Part shown: positions 35,207 to 49,129 of the stretch, piece by piece
Layout: the number at the start of each line of letters is the position of its first letter
Numbering within the stretch: position 1 is the first letter of the stretch
Origin: Synchiropus splendidus
Lineage: Eukaryota > Chordata > Actinopteri > Syngnathiformes > Callionymidae
Length of the DNA stretch: 64,000 nucleotides
Direction: 5' to 3'
Assembly (NCBI RefSeq): GCF_027744825.2
Contig: NC_071336.1
Location: forward strand, 26,382,501 to 26,446,500
Notes under the pieces: model-generated
Told to the model about the DNA's origin: nothing
What the model saw: the letters and a program-made list of their open reading frames with translations, nothing else
Databases searched by the model: none
Position numbers and translations under genes: made by a program

Positions 35207-36309
35207 GTATATAGTGATGTAAATATAGTCGTGCCTGCAGGTCTTGAGTTTGACATGGATGTGTCTTGAAGTTGAACGTAATACACTCATTTTTAAAATG
35301 TATTTTCAGTAGTATTCTCACTTACCTACCTGACACAACTGCGCTGACCTCAGTCACACACCACCTCTTTCAATGCTCAAGAGCAAACAGCCAAAATCCC
35401 CTTAGAGGCCACTCTCAGGTACACATTTGCCTGCTAATCTTTCCTCCACAGGGAAATGTTTAGACGTGAGCTCATGGACACGTGCATGTGGCTGAGATCA
35501 AGAAGTCGGTAATTGTGTGTATTCCCTCGTTTAACTATCCGTGGGACGGATTTGGAAGGCGATGCAAGTAAACACAGGATCTCTTTGAAATAACTAATGA
35601 ACCATTTGCAATTCTAAGCATGACTATACATGAAGCCGCTAATCATGTGTGTCAGTCAGCGAAATATATGTATGAAGCTTCTCAGATATATATATATGAT
35701 ATCATAAATAGCGGCGCTTGAATGTAAATCTGAAGTGGAGTGTTAGAAATAAGGCACATTTTATGCTGGACTCTGCGAACTAAGGAAGGTCAATAACTAT
35801 GTAATATGCATCTTAAAAAAACGTCTTTTTGAATGTCGTAAATCAGTAATTTTGTTGGGCAACACATGAGCAAATAATTTATTCATTTAAGAAAAATGAA
35901 TGTTTTATTCGATGTTGTACTGCTTGAGCAAAGTGGTCCAGGCTCCCTCCCGAACCTTCCTCCCACTCTCCTGGGGCAACACAGAGATGCTCCCAAAGGT
36001 TACACTCACGTGGACTCTGTTTCTATCTGAATAAATGTGTTCTGAGCGGAGATTCAATCTCCCCTGTTTACATGATGCTGAGAGGTTCGATTTGATTCAG
36101 ATGCGCGTGCTGATACATGCAACATTTTATCAGAGCTCAGCGACAGTGTTTGCGTCATTTTGTCAAACCGACTGAAAGTAGCTGAAAATGTAGAAGCTGC
36201 CTCATGTTTGTTGAGAATTGCTTTAGTAGTCATGTCACATGTACAGAAGAGGATTAGGCCCAGTGAAGAAACAAAATAATAATTGGCAGAATTCGGACGT
36301 TAAAGTGAG

Positions 36310-36399
36310 ACTTTGATCTCAGAATTCTGACTTTAAAGTGAGAATTCTGGCTTTAATCTCAGAGTTCTGACTTTAAACTTAAAGTCAGAACTCTGAGAT
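36310..36399. repeat. TTCTGACTTTAA-type tandem repeat with 21-bp hairpin
   Basis: Degenerate tandem units of about 20-30 bases (ATCTCAGAATTCTGACTTTA variants). The last unit forms a perfect inverted repeat: 36356-36376 pairs with 36379-36399 (21 bases each, 2-base loop). Confidence 0.8.
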
Positions 36400-36458
36400 A
36401 ATTTCATGTGCACATGAAGCATCTGTTCCATTTTGAGTGGTCCATGTGGAAATAACTA

Positions 36459-36540
36459 CAGGGGTTGGACAAAATAATGGAAACACCTTAAAGCTTTTTT
36501 TTTAGCTTTAAGGTGTTTCCATTATTTTGTCCAACCCCTG
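36459..36540. mobile_element. Tc1/mariner-type MITE, perfect 37-bp hairpin
   Basis: An 82-bp element made only of two perfect 37-base inverted arms (36459-36495 and 36504-36540) and a T8 loop. The termini read CAGGGGTTGGACAAAATAAT..., and TA dinucleotides flank both ends (36457-36458, 36541-36542) as a target-site duplication. There is no coding capacity. Perfect arms suggest a recent insertion. Confidence 0.85.
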
Positions 36541-36699
36541 TACGTGAGAGAGAAAATGAAAAGTGAGACTGGAAAACTGCTCACACGCGGCCTGAATGGT
36601 GAAGGGGAGAAACAGAGGCGGAGTGAGTGAAAACAACAATGAACGGACAAACAAAGTGCGGACCCGGAGCTTTCATTTCCATTAAACATTTATTATTAT

Positions 36700-38040
36700 T
36701 AGGCCCACATAACAGACTTTTATCTTGCGTCCTTGCTGTGCTAGTTGTGAGGCTCTGCTAGCTGGACTGGCGCGCCCCCTGCACTCTACAGCATCATACA
36801 TGTCCATGGGTTTGGTCCCTTGTGTGTTGTTGCACAGTTGCATGAGTGCCATGTGTGTTTGGCTCTTTTCAATCCCTTTTGCTTCTGTTCATTTCATTTA
36901 TTGAAATCACTTTTATAATTCGTCTCTGAGAAACATGGGGCTTTTAAACCAAGACATCCGTATGATGTGAAAATACGCATGAAAAACTGCTGTGATGTCT
37001 GTAAAACCTTGAGGAAGTTGTAAAACAGCAAGTAAATTTTGAGTCCAGTCATGAATCACGAGAGCTGTCATGGTGCGGGTGGACAGCTGTCATTCTCTAA
37101 GTATAGCTTTAACACAAGACTGTGTGACCTGTGGCTTCCTGTCTGTGCTGTGATCGAGTGGCACCACGTACTTTTCCTTTCACCATAAACTGTGCTTTTC
37201 TTCTTGGTCATGATTACCGGAACAGAAAGCGTTGATTTTCAAATCCTCGTGTGTTGCTCCTGGAAATGCAATGAGCAATGCAGACCTTCTTTGTTCGTTG
37301 GAATTCCTGTCGTATAGACGCAGGCAACTTCTTGTTATCGCAGATAAGCTGTCAAAGTCTCATCTCATTAATTTGGGAGCCCGAGTATTTGCCCTGTGGA
37401 AATCTAAACACACTTTTAGAAATCCGCTCTTCCCTCCCCTGCGTGGTCCTCCTTCACCTGGCCGCGACCAGCCAGTCTGGCCCACACATAGCCTGCAGTC
37501 AAACAGACCCTGCATCCTGGCTACATTCAATATAACCGCAGGCGAGAAAGTGGTGCGAGTGCTGGTCCCCCTTCAGTACCAGACTACCGCGAGCACGCCA
37601 CTAGTTCAGTAGGCTCGCACGCTCACATACACACACGCGCTAATGAACATTTCTGTATTTGCCCTCCCGCAACCCTGGTAACCCCTCACACCACTTCCTC
37701 CGTCTCTTCTTTTCCCAGTTCCCCACCTCTCTGTCTCTCTGTTGGTGTGCGTGTGTCATATCTTTTTTGACATCCAGATATGTTTTGACAGCCTCTGTTC
37801 TCTGGCACTCTGCTGACCCTGCAGACCAGAATGTGGAGAAGACTTGTAAAAGGGGATGCTGAAGCTACAGCTAAAATATTTGCTCATGTCCAATCTCCTC
37901 ATCTTATAGTTTTCAATGTATTTAATAAATGGTTCCCTGTGGTTGCAGCTCTCATGCTTTCGAACTTGCATTCTCGCACCGAGTGAATAACTGGAGTACA
38001 ACTTAAAAACTCATCATAATCTCTGTGCCATGACATACAG
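36700..38040. other. Gene-free interval before the TCTA array
   Basis: Open frames such as 37232-37612 have no recognised domain. No repeats of note. Confidence 0.3.
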
Positions 38041-38516
<476 letters not shown>

Positions 38517-41062
38517 ACATTGACAGTAACTGCGAGAACTTTAGTTTTGGCGAAAGAGCCGACTTAAAAACATGTTTTCTTTTCGTTTGTTCGTAACATG
38601 CATTGGCTCACGAGTTTTATTATTTTTTAAAGTCCTTTAGAACATTTCTCCTGCTGAGTTCTATTATTGCTACTCAAATGTGAGCTCATTTAAAAGCCAA
38701 TTATCCTTCAAAGTCATTTTGAGATTGCATTACAATCTCGGTCAACAGTGACATTATAAATAATATAAACAAAAAAAAAAATCCTATTGACATTAATATA
38801 TGTATATACACTTTGAGTGGTCCCTTTGATGAGCAGACAAAATGAATTCAGCTGTTAAAATTCTTCAGAACTGGCAAACTATAGGTGACAATAACGCTTA
38901 AATTAAAAAAAGAGCCACAAAATAACTTCTGACTCCCATCAGTTTAAACAGTGGAAGAACTCAGACAGAATCACCTGATGTTTTTTTTTTCCTTGGCCAC
39001 ATCTGATTCATTATTCATATCATTTTCCGAGCATTCATAAATAAAACGCTTGTTTTTCAGGCAAAACTGTGTAACACCTCCCAGCATTGAGCCCCTCTTT
39101 AACAGCTCAAAGAGAATATGCAAACACAAACTGCTTTATTGCGACGTGTGTGCGTGTAAGTGTGTGTTTGAACAGCCCTGTCAAACGTCTGTTTACCATC
39201 TCCCAAAGGCTCAAGCCTCTCGACAGAGGCTACGTCTATTTTTTTAAGCTTAAAGGCTCCTTTAAAACGACGTTTCTGCCTGAAACACATGAGCAGTGTC
39301 AGCAATGCACCCTCAGAGGACAATTTAAAGTCAAAGTGTTATTGTCTTTTGAGACGCATGTGTTTCTCACTGCTGAACTCAACTGCAAAGCACCATTGAA
39401 TCGCCGATTTAAACGCACAAGTTAAATATTAAATCATCTGAATGTATTGTTTCAGGTAAAGTCGTCTACATTTGAGTCACAGGGACTGATATGATTTGGA
39501 GATGTGATGAGTCACACCCGCTTCCTGTGTAGTGATTTGAATCACAGGCATTCCTAATATCAGTGGGATTCAGGACCTGCCTTTTGAGGAGTGAGAAAGG
39601 TATTCGTAGTCGACTCCGTTCTAACTCGGTGGTAGTGAATCCCCTGTAATTCAGGGGTCGCTGTTGGAACTTCAGCAGATGCTGCTACCATGTGGCTGAA
39701 AAGCAGGGAATCCAAGTGATAAAGCAGATTTGTGAGTCACAAGTGAATGTAGTGGCTCGATAAGAGTCAATGGTACAACAACGGACATTTTTTGTTTTCT
39801 CATTTTTAGCTAAGCATAAAATGACATTGATCTTCATTGGCTCTTTCTACCACAGCCAATCACATGAGGATCTGTGCGACTGCAAAAATGACAAAATTTA
39901 CAAATACAGAAATACATTTACATTTCTAAAAAATGTACAAACTTCATGAGCAAACATTTTCTTTTAATTAGCGTTAAAACATTGTAATGCTGCGGAGTAA
40001 AAAACAATCTCTGAACTATGACACTGTGGGTGTTTGGTAAAAGTGAAGTCTGAAAACAAATTTACAAACTTTCAAAACACAAACTTGGAAATGTACTTAC
40101 AATCTCAGGAAAAAATAGTTTGCTGAAGAAGTTTGTTTGAAATGTTATAATTTTGTTCCTGATTTGGAAATTTGTTCCATGAGTTTGTGAATTTGTTTCA
40201 TTACCTTGTAAATGTGTTTTGCACTTCTCAACGATTGTAGCGATGGGAGCCAGATCTCTCTCACCTCTGCCTAGTTTCAAATGTTAGCAATGTAGCTTCC
40301 ATCTGAAATCTACCAAGTTTGTATGAAATTTCAGAGAGCAGTTCCTGGCGACGAGGATTTGTTGATGCACTGTTTGAAGAGAGATAGCTAAATGTTTTAT
40401 CAGCTTCGTGTGCAGTGAAGTCCAGTTCTGAAGTGAAGTTTTTCTGTGCTTGTAATAGCACAAGTAATGATCTGCTTAGGCTTCAACATATTTACATGAT
40501 GTTTGCGTTTTTGTTCTTGGAGTCTTTCAGCTTTTATTTACTGCTCTTCTGTCTCAGAATGTGCTGGAACTCATTTGTGACGGTCATTGATCGATCACCT
40601 TTTCTCTTCCAGCATTTGGTGTTTGGCCAAAACGTTGTGACTAAGAACACACTAGGCATCAAATAGCGTCCAGTTTCAAGTGGACTTTAGCGTCCAGCAT
40701 CCTGTGTGACATGTTGATGCGTAGGTGTCTGAATGAGGCCAATTGTTCCCCCCTCCTGCGTGGTTTTCCAAAAGGTGAGGTTGAGGTTGGGATGAGTCGG
40801 GATTTAAAATTGACAATTGAAAGCCGAATGCGTCAACACGCAATGCAGACGGCAGACTTTCCCGCCACTCTGGGACGCATAAGTCCACTTCCAAATAGTC
40901 TCTATATGACGAATTAGGAGTGAGAATGTGTTGGTTTTACAATTGCAACAGCAACTGGGCCATTTTAAATAATTCTTTTTTTGTTTGTTTGTTTCCCGGT
41001 TAAAGCTTGCACGCAGTATATTATTACAATTTTCAATGCCACCAAAATGTTATGAATGATAG
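38517..41062. other. AT-rich gene-free interval
   Basis: No gene, RNA or mobile element recognised. Short frames, including 39087-39425, show no known domain. Confidence 0.35.
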
Positions 41063-41721
41063 TGTCATGATTCAGCTTTTATTTTGGTCACGTGAGTCCT
41101 GTTTTGTTTTCTCCCTCTGTTTCTTCCTGTTCCTGATGGCACGCGGCTGGAGCCAATCAACCCCTGATCAACTGTGTAATAAGAAGACCTGGACTCCAGC
41201 AACGTGTGCCAGATTGTCTGCTTCTTTTGCTTCAACTGGTAATCTGCCTTCGGTCCTCTCTACCCGCGTACATTTATCCGTTGTTAAAATTATCTTCTGT
41301 TTAGCTTCTATACCCTGGTGATCAGAGTTTTTTGTAGTATGACTTCCTTTGTTCTCCCTGCTCCATGTGGCTTCTTGGTTTTCTCTGTTTTCTGTAACTC
41401 TTTTTAGTCATTCTTTAGTCTTTCGGTGACGCTTTTGGTTTGGACTCATTCCGTTGTGGACCCGTTTTTGGTGAAGCTCTGGATTTGTCTTCTGTTTTGC
41501 ACTCCTGGTTCGGTGACGCTTTTGGTTTGGACTCATTCCGTTGTGGACCCGTTTTTGGTGACGCTCTGGATTTGTCTTCTGTTTTGTACTCCCGGTTCGG
41601 TGACGCCTTTTGTTATCTATTTTGTATCTTGTGATTAAATGTATTGTATTGACTCGCTCCTGCCTCCTGTGACTCTTTCAACACTGCACTTGGGTCCCGC
41701 CTCGCGTCTTGACCTGTAACA
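41063..41721 (+). mobile_element. Candidate solo LTR (659 bp)
   Basis: Begins TGTCATGATT and ends CCTGTAACA, i.e. TG...CA termini. The five flanking bases are GATAG (41058-41062) and GATTG (41722-41726), a target-site duplication with one mismatch. Inside is a TATA-like TAATAAGAAGACC (about 41176-41188) and an ATTAAA polyadenylation-like signal (41634-41639), in the order expected for U3-R-U5. No internal retroelement genes adjoin it, so it would be a recombined solo LTR; the family was not identified. Confidence 0.5.
41424..41600 (+). repeat. Tandem 87-bp repeat inside the LTR candidate
   Basis: Two almost identical 87-base units (41424-41510, 41511-41597) and the start of a third, each opening CGGTGACGCTTTTGG. 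The pair differs at only a few positions, so the expansion is recent. Confidence 0.9.
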
Positions 41722-41726
41722 GATTG

Positions 41727-42936
41727 GCGCACATCCTCACTCATACCTGGCTTATTTCTTTTAAATGTATTTATTGACACATTTCTTTCACACAAACTCA
41801 GATGGGCTCATCCGTTGACAGCCCATTACTTCTTACCCCAGCTCTGCCTGTAAACCTAGTTATACTGCAGTCAGTCAAGGCAAGCATTTAATTTGAAATG
41901 CCCATATAAGTGTTGCTTCAGTTCCAGTGTCATTTTTAAGAGGATCTATGCTATTAGCCCAAATATAGATTTCACTGTCATCTTAAAGAGCGTACATGGC
42001 GTCTATTCTTCGGCTGTATTCCCAGCCTTCTCATTTTAAAACCCAACAGTGACATTACCACTATTGACGGAAGTAAAATCATCATCTGAGTTCTTTTCTG
42101 TGCTTCGGAAACTGTTGAAAATTTATTCTTTTTTTTATTGTCTGTCATCTCTCAGTCCTGTCAGTCAGCATTAGCCACCAGTTTTGTATTTATCTAATGC
42201 AGCATCCCTTAAACCAACACTGCTAATTGCTTTATTTAATCAGTCCTGAGAAATTATAATTGGAGGCAGCAGCAATTTTTTTTTGACCAGTGAAACTGCT
42301 TTTAGAGTATCAGTACGAGGCGAATCCCTGTTGTGGTTAATTCCCCAGCCGTCTTTTATCAGCCATTTTGAATGACACTTAACTGTAGGCTGTTTTTTTT
42401 TTTTAAACACAAGGGTCCAATGTAAAAATCTCCTCAGACAATGCAGGTGTGGTTGTAACCTTTCAATCCTCAGCTTCTCTTTCACCTGGAAGATCAGTTA
42501 TTTTCTGTGTCCCTTCAGTTTCATTCGTTGTTAAAGCCCTTCTCTGTGTTGCCTCCATGTTGCTTGTAGCACTTTGTTGCGAGTTGTGTGGCGCTAAGAT
42601 TGTGGTTGTTGTCATGCCACAGCACTTGGGGCGGGATGGTTTCCCAGCTATGATGACAGTGATGCAGAGGGAGATCGGTTTGATGACAACTTAAGATCAA
42701 CTCTGGATCAGGTCTCCAGTCAACTTACTGACACTGATGACAATACAGGAAGTGAATGAAGAGCCAAGTTGAGCCTCCAGGGAGAGGATGACAGATGAGC
42801 AGTGAACTATAGAACACTGTAATTTCAGTTATTATTCATCTATTCCTCAACTCCCTGTTATTCGTCATCCTGTGAGGTTGCTGGATGAACTCAGCTATAT
42901 TAGGAAAACTGACCGCCACCAATGTAACTGAATATA
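41727..42936. other. Gene-free interval
   Basis: No gene or repeat family recognised; T-runs at 42278-42285 and 42392-42403. Confidence 0.35.
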
Positions 42937-43495
42937 CAGTGGCACTGCGTTTTTCGAACGTCCTGGAATTCAAAGAAATCGGAGTTCGAACAAAAATTTC
43001 GAGATTGTTTTTGCTTAGCATTTCGAATGAAAATCCAGGACTCGAACGCCCCCGAAAAAAGCCGGAAAAAACATAACGTGCGCGGCCCGATCAGCTGACC
43101 CACAACGCTCTTTGTCATTGAGTATAACACAGCCTCTGTATGCAGACGTGTCCCGTTAGCTCCATTTACTGACTGTTTTTTCTTCATATTGAGGTGTAAA
43201 ACCTTTCCTGTCTCCACACTGGAGCGTGGTAGAGTGTCTCAGGGGAGGTGCTCGCTCTCCACACCTCCGAGGCTGGAGCGCTCACTCCAGGGTTTGATGT
43301 CCTGTTGTGGGCTGGAGCTGGGACAGGGATGAGGCGAGTCTGGGACAGAGCGTGACTTGGTTTATGACTTTGTCACAGCCAAACTGCACAGAAGCGCACA
43401 TTCAGAGCTGGACACGCACCGGGCACCTCTTCACTTCTGGAGAGACGTCACTCACTCGGCAACCCCTCCCACATGCAGCGGCCACACACATAGAC
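42937..43495 (-). mobile_element. CAGTGGTACC-type DNA transposon, end-truncated, inverted copy
   Basis: Starts with a mutated terminus CAGTGGCACTGCG after a TA (42935-42936). It then follows, in reverse complement, the internal sequence of the element at 50021-50709 as far as about 43495, where it breaks off before the opposite end. A 56-residue stretch opening MGWSWDRDEASLGQ is identical in both copies but has no recognised domain and is probably incidental. Confidence 0.85.
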
Positions 43496-44150
43496 GAGTA
43501 GTAGTAGTAGTATTCTTTTCTTGACCTCATAGTCCTCAGACTGAGTTTTTCAAATTCCTTGGTGGTCTTCCGCTTCATCTCCATCTCCAGCATTCTTCAT
43601 CCTACCTATGTCGCTGTTGCTGTCGACCTGTCCAAACCGTCGAGGCTCTCGGACTTTACCTCCAAACTTCTCCACATGAGCTGTCCATGTGATATACTTC
43701 ATTCTAATTTTGTCCTTCCTGGTTCAGAGTAAAAGTCAAATGGATGGATTTTTGTTTTCCCTCACTCATTTCCTCATTTCATACAGTTGGCATGACTCGT
43801 GCTAGGCTCGGGTAAAGTGAATCCATTTGGCAGAGTTCAGCTGTCAGTCAGGTTTCGTAACCTGCCAGTGATATGGATTCACATGACGTGATCACATAGC
43901 CCTGTTGTGGTGAAGCACACCTGTCCCCTTTCTTTGCATCCTGATCTTTTCTCTGCACCACACTGAGGAGCAATTGCCATGCAGCAGATCTTTTCAGAAG
44001 GAGGAAAAAATAGGTTTGGGGTCTGTTAGTTGAGACCGGGATGGAAAAAAAAAAAAATCAAAGGGAAATAGGCCGAATGTGTACTTTTAGTGGCAGCGCA
44101 CAGTTGAACTGAGCAGGACCAAGTCCTGTGAAAAGAGCTGGAGACAGCCT
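43496..44150. other. Gene-free interval
   Basis: A short AGT trinucleotide run at 43497-43511 and an A-run at 44046-44057; nothing else recognised. Confidence 0.35.
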
Positions 44151-44386
44151 GAATGCAAATTAAATCCCCCTCATTCCTGCAAATATTGTCTTAGCCATTA
44201 GTGCGGGCCTGACTAGAAAGGAGTGGTCCCACTCATTGTCGCTCGGCCAGGGAGAAGTCAGGGGAAGAATTCTATTCAGCGTCCGTCTTGGGGGCTTGGT
44301 GCACTTGGGCGCTTGTTTGGTACCATTCAGACGCCACAGACCGTGGCAACAAAGAGAGCTTTCAGCGCACCTCACTGTAAAAGCAT

Positions 44387-44465
44387 GTGAAAAAGAAGAA
44401 AGGAGGTGGAAGGGAGGAGAGAAGGAGGAGGGAGGGATGGAAGGTTCGGTGAGAGAGGAGTGCAC
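44387..44465 (+). repeat. Purine-rich tract
   Basis: About 75 bases of almost pure A/G (GAAGGAGGAGGGAGGG and similar). It could form unusual DNA structure. No gene is implied; the open frames across it are low complexity. Confidence 0.6.
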
Positions 44466-47400
44466 TGGAAAAGTTGAGGTGCACGTCTAGTGCGGCTATA
44501 TGTCTTTTTAATTGTCTGGTTTATTTTGCTAGGTAGGATATTGGAAGCCTTCAGGCAGCTGCATTTGAAGGAAACGTTTTGGATCGTGCGCGCAAATGCG
44601 AATCGCATTTAGAAGCCAGGTTGGCGCTTGTTCAAGACGAACCCTTGAGAGACAAGAACCGCCGCTTCAGCATTAAAGTGTACCTTTCTTCCCTCGTAGG
44701 AGGGGCTGATATGTATTCATGTATTTACTGACGTTTTTCTGCTAACCTTTTTCGCACTTCATTTCAAGTCTTGTTTTGCCTTCCGTCTTCATCACCACGT
44801 GGTACTGACCCAAAGCGAGATTCACACACACAAAGGACATTTCATTTTAAAGGCAAAATGTATTGCTTTGAATCGAGCTCCCCCCACCCCACACGTCTTC
44901 AAATTCCGCAGCCTTCTGCTGTATCCATCCGCTCCTAAAACAAACACGACTCTTCACGGACAGATTATTTGTGTTTGAATCCACATGAGAAAGTTCAATC
45001 AGCGCAAGTAGAAAGGTTGGCCCAGTGTTAGGCCTCACAAGCAGGCAGTCCTGAGAAAGACTCTCGAGCGGAGATGGCTCTAAAAGCAATGCAGCGAGGA
45101 TGCTTGCAGAGAAATATAACACAGGTCTTTGTTTATGTATACAGGTGCAGTCAGGTGGGTGCAGCGCACAGAATGGCCAATGGCATCCCTGGTTTGTTTT
45201 GACTGGTGCGTCTGCAGCTGCTGTCTACCATGGGTGAGGAAGGGCCGCGCCGAAGTTAAACAAGTGAATTCGGACTTCTCTCCTTCTTCTCTTTCACTTG
45301 TGCTCCTCTTGAGGAATGACTGCCGGCCAGCCAGCTGCATAATCAAGCCCCAAACTTTATTGACGAATGCTGCTCTCAGACTGGTTTCGGGGACAGAGGT
45401 TTGTATTTGGGACCTCCAGTGGCGTATTATATTGCGAGACATAGAGGTAAATGCACCTCTGTTAAAGATGTACTTCAGTGTTTTGGTAAAAACGGCTGAA
45501 TAGTTAACATAACATTTTAGTTATCACCTTCGCTTGGGAAGTTCTTGAGAGGTTGTGACTGGAAATAGTAAATATTATATAATACCTTCACATCTTCGGC
45601 GTTGTACATCGCTTCAACAATTGATTAACTTTGGGGCTATTTGAGCATGAACCTATACAAAAATAATGCCGACAGAATAGACTCACAACTTCCTTTGTGT
45701 TGGGAAGGACAGTTATTATGCACAGCTCACAAGGCTGTCATTTCACCCTGGTGTTCTGTTTTGACAGGAATAGTTCTGTAATACTGGAAGAGGAGAAGAA
45801 ACAACCTTTTATTTTGGGATTCAAAGTTAAAAATATGTTCTGGTTAAGTTACCTCGTCAGCCAAACATCTGAAAATTGACTCGATTTTATTCCTTCCTGT
45901 TTCCTGAACCGAGGGCTTTCTCCTGGCTGCCGTAGTCCAGTCTTGGCGGTTCAACTGTGGCACATAAAACCACAATTTGAAAATGATAATACTTTATAGT
46001 CAGCATTTGTCTGCTGTCTAAACCTCTTTATGAACCTGTTTTTCACACACGCAACACTGTTCAACCTTTTACAGTCTCGCTATTCAACCAAAAGATTCAT
46101 ACCAGTCTACATAATAGAGATGGAGTCTTAGTGTCTCGCTCAGGGTTTCCTCCACATGTTAGCGGTCTAAATTAGCGCTGCCATGCTTTCAGAAAAAAAT
46201 GCCTCTTTTTAAAAATGAATTCTCATGTGATCAAATGTATTTAAACGAAGTGGAAACATCGAAACAAACGGAAAACGCATCATTTCGGTGGACGTGAACA
46301 CAACAGTATTCTGGGTGTTTTTCACAAAAAAATCCTGGAAGAAATCTCATAATGACTGAAGTGTGTTGCTCGCGGAACTCAAGTCATGTACTGGGCCTGA
46401 CATTTGAAGAGATGGACCGTGTGAGGACGGCTGCAGACTGGAGAGAAGTCGACTCTGTTTTTATTGACTCATTAAATATCAAAACTGCACCTGCTGTTTC
46501 AATCTCTTCTTGATGGATTGTGCTCCATGTTTCTTTATTTTTATTTTTTCAGGGTTGGGGCGGGGCTACACCATAGTTTCAAAAAATCCTGTTGGAAACC
46601 CAGTCAGTGCTTAAATAAAAATCGTCACAATGTGATGGTGACTAGTCTAAGAACTTTGGTGAACAAATTAATTAATTTTTAATTTGCTAAATGTCTGGAA
46701 ACAGTGAGAATAAATGCAGGAACCTGTTCGTCATCCTTGATGATGCAATGTCTGGAAAGATGCACTGATCTTACATAGGCTGGGCTGAATGCTGCTCCAA
46801 AATACGAGGGTGGTGGTTGATGGTTGAATCACTGCGATGAAACCTCACCATCATCGTGAAACAACCCTTCAAGAGTTTCATGTGACTGTTAAAACTTGAT
46901 ATGCTGCGAGGTTCAGATTTGGATGACAGCCAATAAATCCTCGCTCCTCACTTGAACAGAAGGCAGCAGAGAGTGCCAAGGCCCACTGCTTCAGATATAT
47001 GACGTTCTGCCAGTCTGTGGCTGCTCTAATGTTGCCTTTCTGTTGGTGGGGAGTGATGAAGAATAATATGCTTTTACTGTAAACATTTGCTCAGACAAGA
47101 TGGTGACTGCATGGTGAATGTAATGATATCCAACCCATCCTTTTTTATTGGTGTAAAAGTTTCAGTTATTGTTTTCAAAACCTAACAAATCATTGCTTGT
47201 TTTTCTGGGTTCCCTGGTGAAGTAGCTCTTTTTATCCTTACAATTCCTGTATCAGTAGCTATGACTGTATGGTTATTTAAGTTAGCCCATTTGTTTTTTT
47301 TATACAGAAAGATGACTTCTTGAGATGTTCTACTTTTGTCGTTGTGATGTCAAAACCAAGCTTTTGTGAATTTGTTAGTGGAACGCAAGTCGGGCAGTAA

Positions 47401-49000
47401 TATATCGGATAATAGTTGTCCTGATGTCTGGAGCTGACATGACCGCCTCTTTAGCACTGAAGGGAACTTTGTAGAACGCTTGCTTGATTCAACAAAAATA
47501 TACAATATACAAGATATCTGGCTGAAAAGTTTAGTTTTAGATGTTCAAACACCTAGCTAGGAGAAGTAAACATCAAAGCAATAGCTTAAAAAATGAATAA
47601 ATAAACTTGCATGACACACTTCTTCAGTATTTGTTCAATATATTTGGAGAGAGCAGTTTAAGTCAAATTTCCTTTTATTTTTTAAATGGCATTTTACTTT
47701 AGCTCATATTCAGTGTTGGTGTCTGACTTTCTGTCTATCTTGCCTGTAAGACCATACAATGCTAATGGTCAGCTTCTAATGCAACTCTATTCTAATTTCA
47801 AGACTGAAAAAAAAAAAAAAAATGCCGGACAGTGTGTTCGATCACAACGCCCTGCTTTATGGATAGATGGGTTTGAGGGAGCAGACCTGGGCAAAAGTAC
47901 CAGTCTGTTACCTAAATGTTTATCTTGCCCTTGTGATGTCATAAGGAAAACTATTAAGTTGATCATGAAGCTTGTTCTCATTCTTCTGTTCGCTATTGAA
48001 ATTACAGGGTTCACCCCGTGGGTTGCGTTGTATTGAGGTCAAACCTACAGCTTTCTTTCTTTGAGGCTGCAACAGTAACCAACTATACCACCACGCTGCC
48101 CCATGGATACTTAAAGGAATTCCTTTCGTCTCTTACTTTCCCATCCAAATAAAAAAAAAAAGAAACTCACTCAATCATTTTTGCATTCTTTACTAAATAG
48201 TCTTTGCCAGTACAGTCTGAAACTAAAATGTAAAATTTTGTTGTCAAATCTTCAAGTAAAATATGTCTAAAATGAAATGCATCATCAAATTACCATTTGT
48301 CATTTTATTAGCCTAATAAAATGAGAAATTTTCCTATTTTCTCACTTAACTTTTTTTGGCCTGCTTCGGCTTGACGGGCCCCTCAGTAGATAATGTGGCC
48401 CTGCAGGAAACGTAACTGGTTGGAGGCCATAGGAATGAGGATGAGGCCAGTGGAACAGAATACTATGCCTGATATTGTTAAGTGTTCTTGCAACATCTGC
48501 TGTGATTCCACAGCAGCAGTTTGACGTGAGTGTTTTCCAAATATCGTGCCTCCAAGTCTTTAGTTGTTGTCGTCTGGCTGGTTTCCCTCAAAATAGCACT
48601 CAGACTCATTCTAACGCTGTACTTACTGAGAGTCTCGCGTGCGACTATAAAGACTTGTTGACATGTGTGTTTTTCCACTTAGAGAAAGAGTTTGGCCAAA
48701 AGACCGGAACACCTCGAACCCACATCCACTGCTCCTGTGGCTTCTTTAAAAATACATCACAGTTTTTGTGAATGCCGGCAGACATTTTGCACGAGACGTC
48801 CTTTTTCTCGTTCTGTCTGCAGGTGTGTGGAGGGAAAGCCACACCTGGACCTGCAACCCGGGCCATTTATCACGTCTCTTTCCCTCAAGCTTGTTTGCCT
48901 ACCGACCTCGGCTATTTCCCCTGCAGCAATGACAGGATTATGTCTGACATGTTTAAGGAAGTGGCTTTGGCAGCCGGCATAGAGGAGGCAGGCTTAAACA
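44466..49000. other. AT-rich gene-free interval
   Basis: No convincing gene. 44600-45500 and 48780-49060 contain moderately long open frames without known domains. A-runs at 47807-47821 and 48150-48161. Confidence 0.35.
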
Positions 49001-49019
49001 CACACACACACACACACAC
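48999..49019. repeat. (AC)n microsatellite
   Basis: About ten AC units. Confidence 0.85.
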
Positions 49020-49129
49020 GCTAGAGAGTGTGCACGCATTCCCCATGCCAGCCTTGACTCGGTAACCTTGTATAGCAGGGCAGGTTCTGACGATGCGTCT
49101 GTCTGTCAAGCTGGAGCTGAAATTAATCT

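Noticed and set aside
35069..35321. IYIYIY open frames on both strands
   Set aside because: Produced by the (TA)n tract.
37232..37612. 126-codon plus frame
   Set aside because: No domain; the overlapping frame on the same strand is equally open, and the region is noncoding in texture.
48040..48110. tRNA-SINE-like stretch (ACCACCACGCTGCCCC)
   Set aside because: Only a short tail-like similarity; no A/B boxes could be aligned convincingly.
48780..49065. Possible exon after a TCTGTCTGCAG acceptor
   Set aside because: The frame runs into the AC microsatellite with no donor or family similarity; too weak to list.
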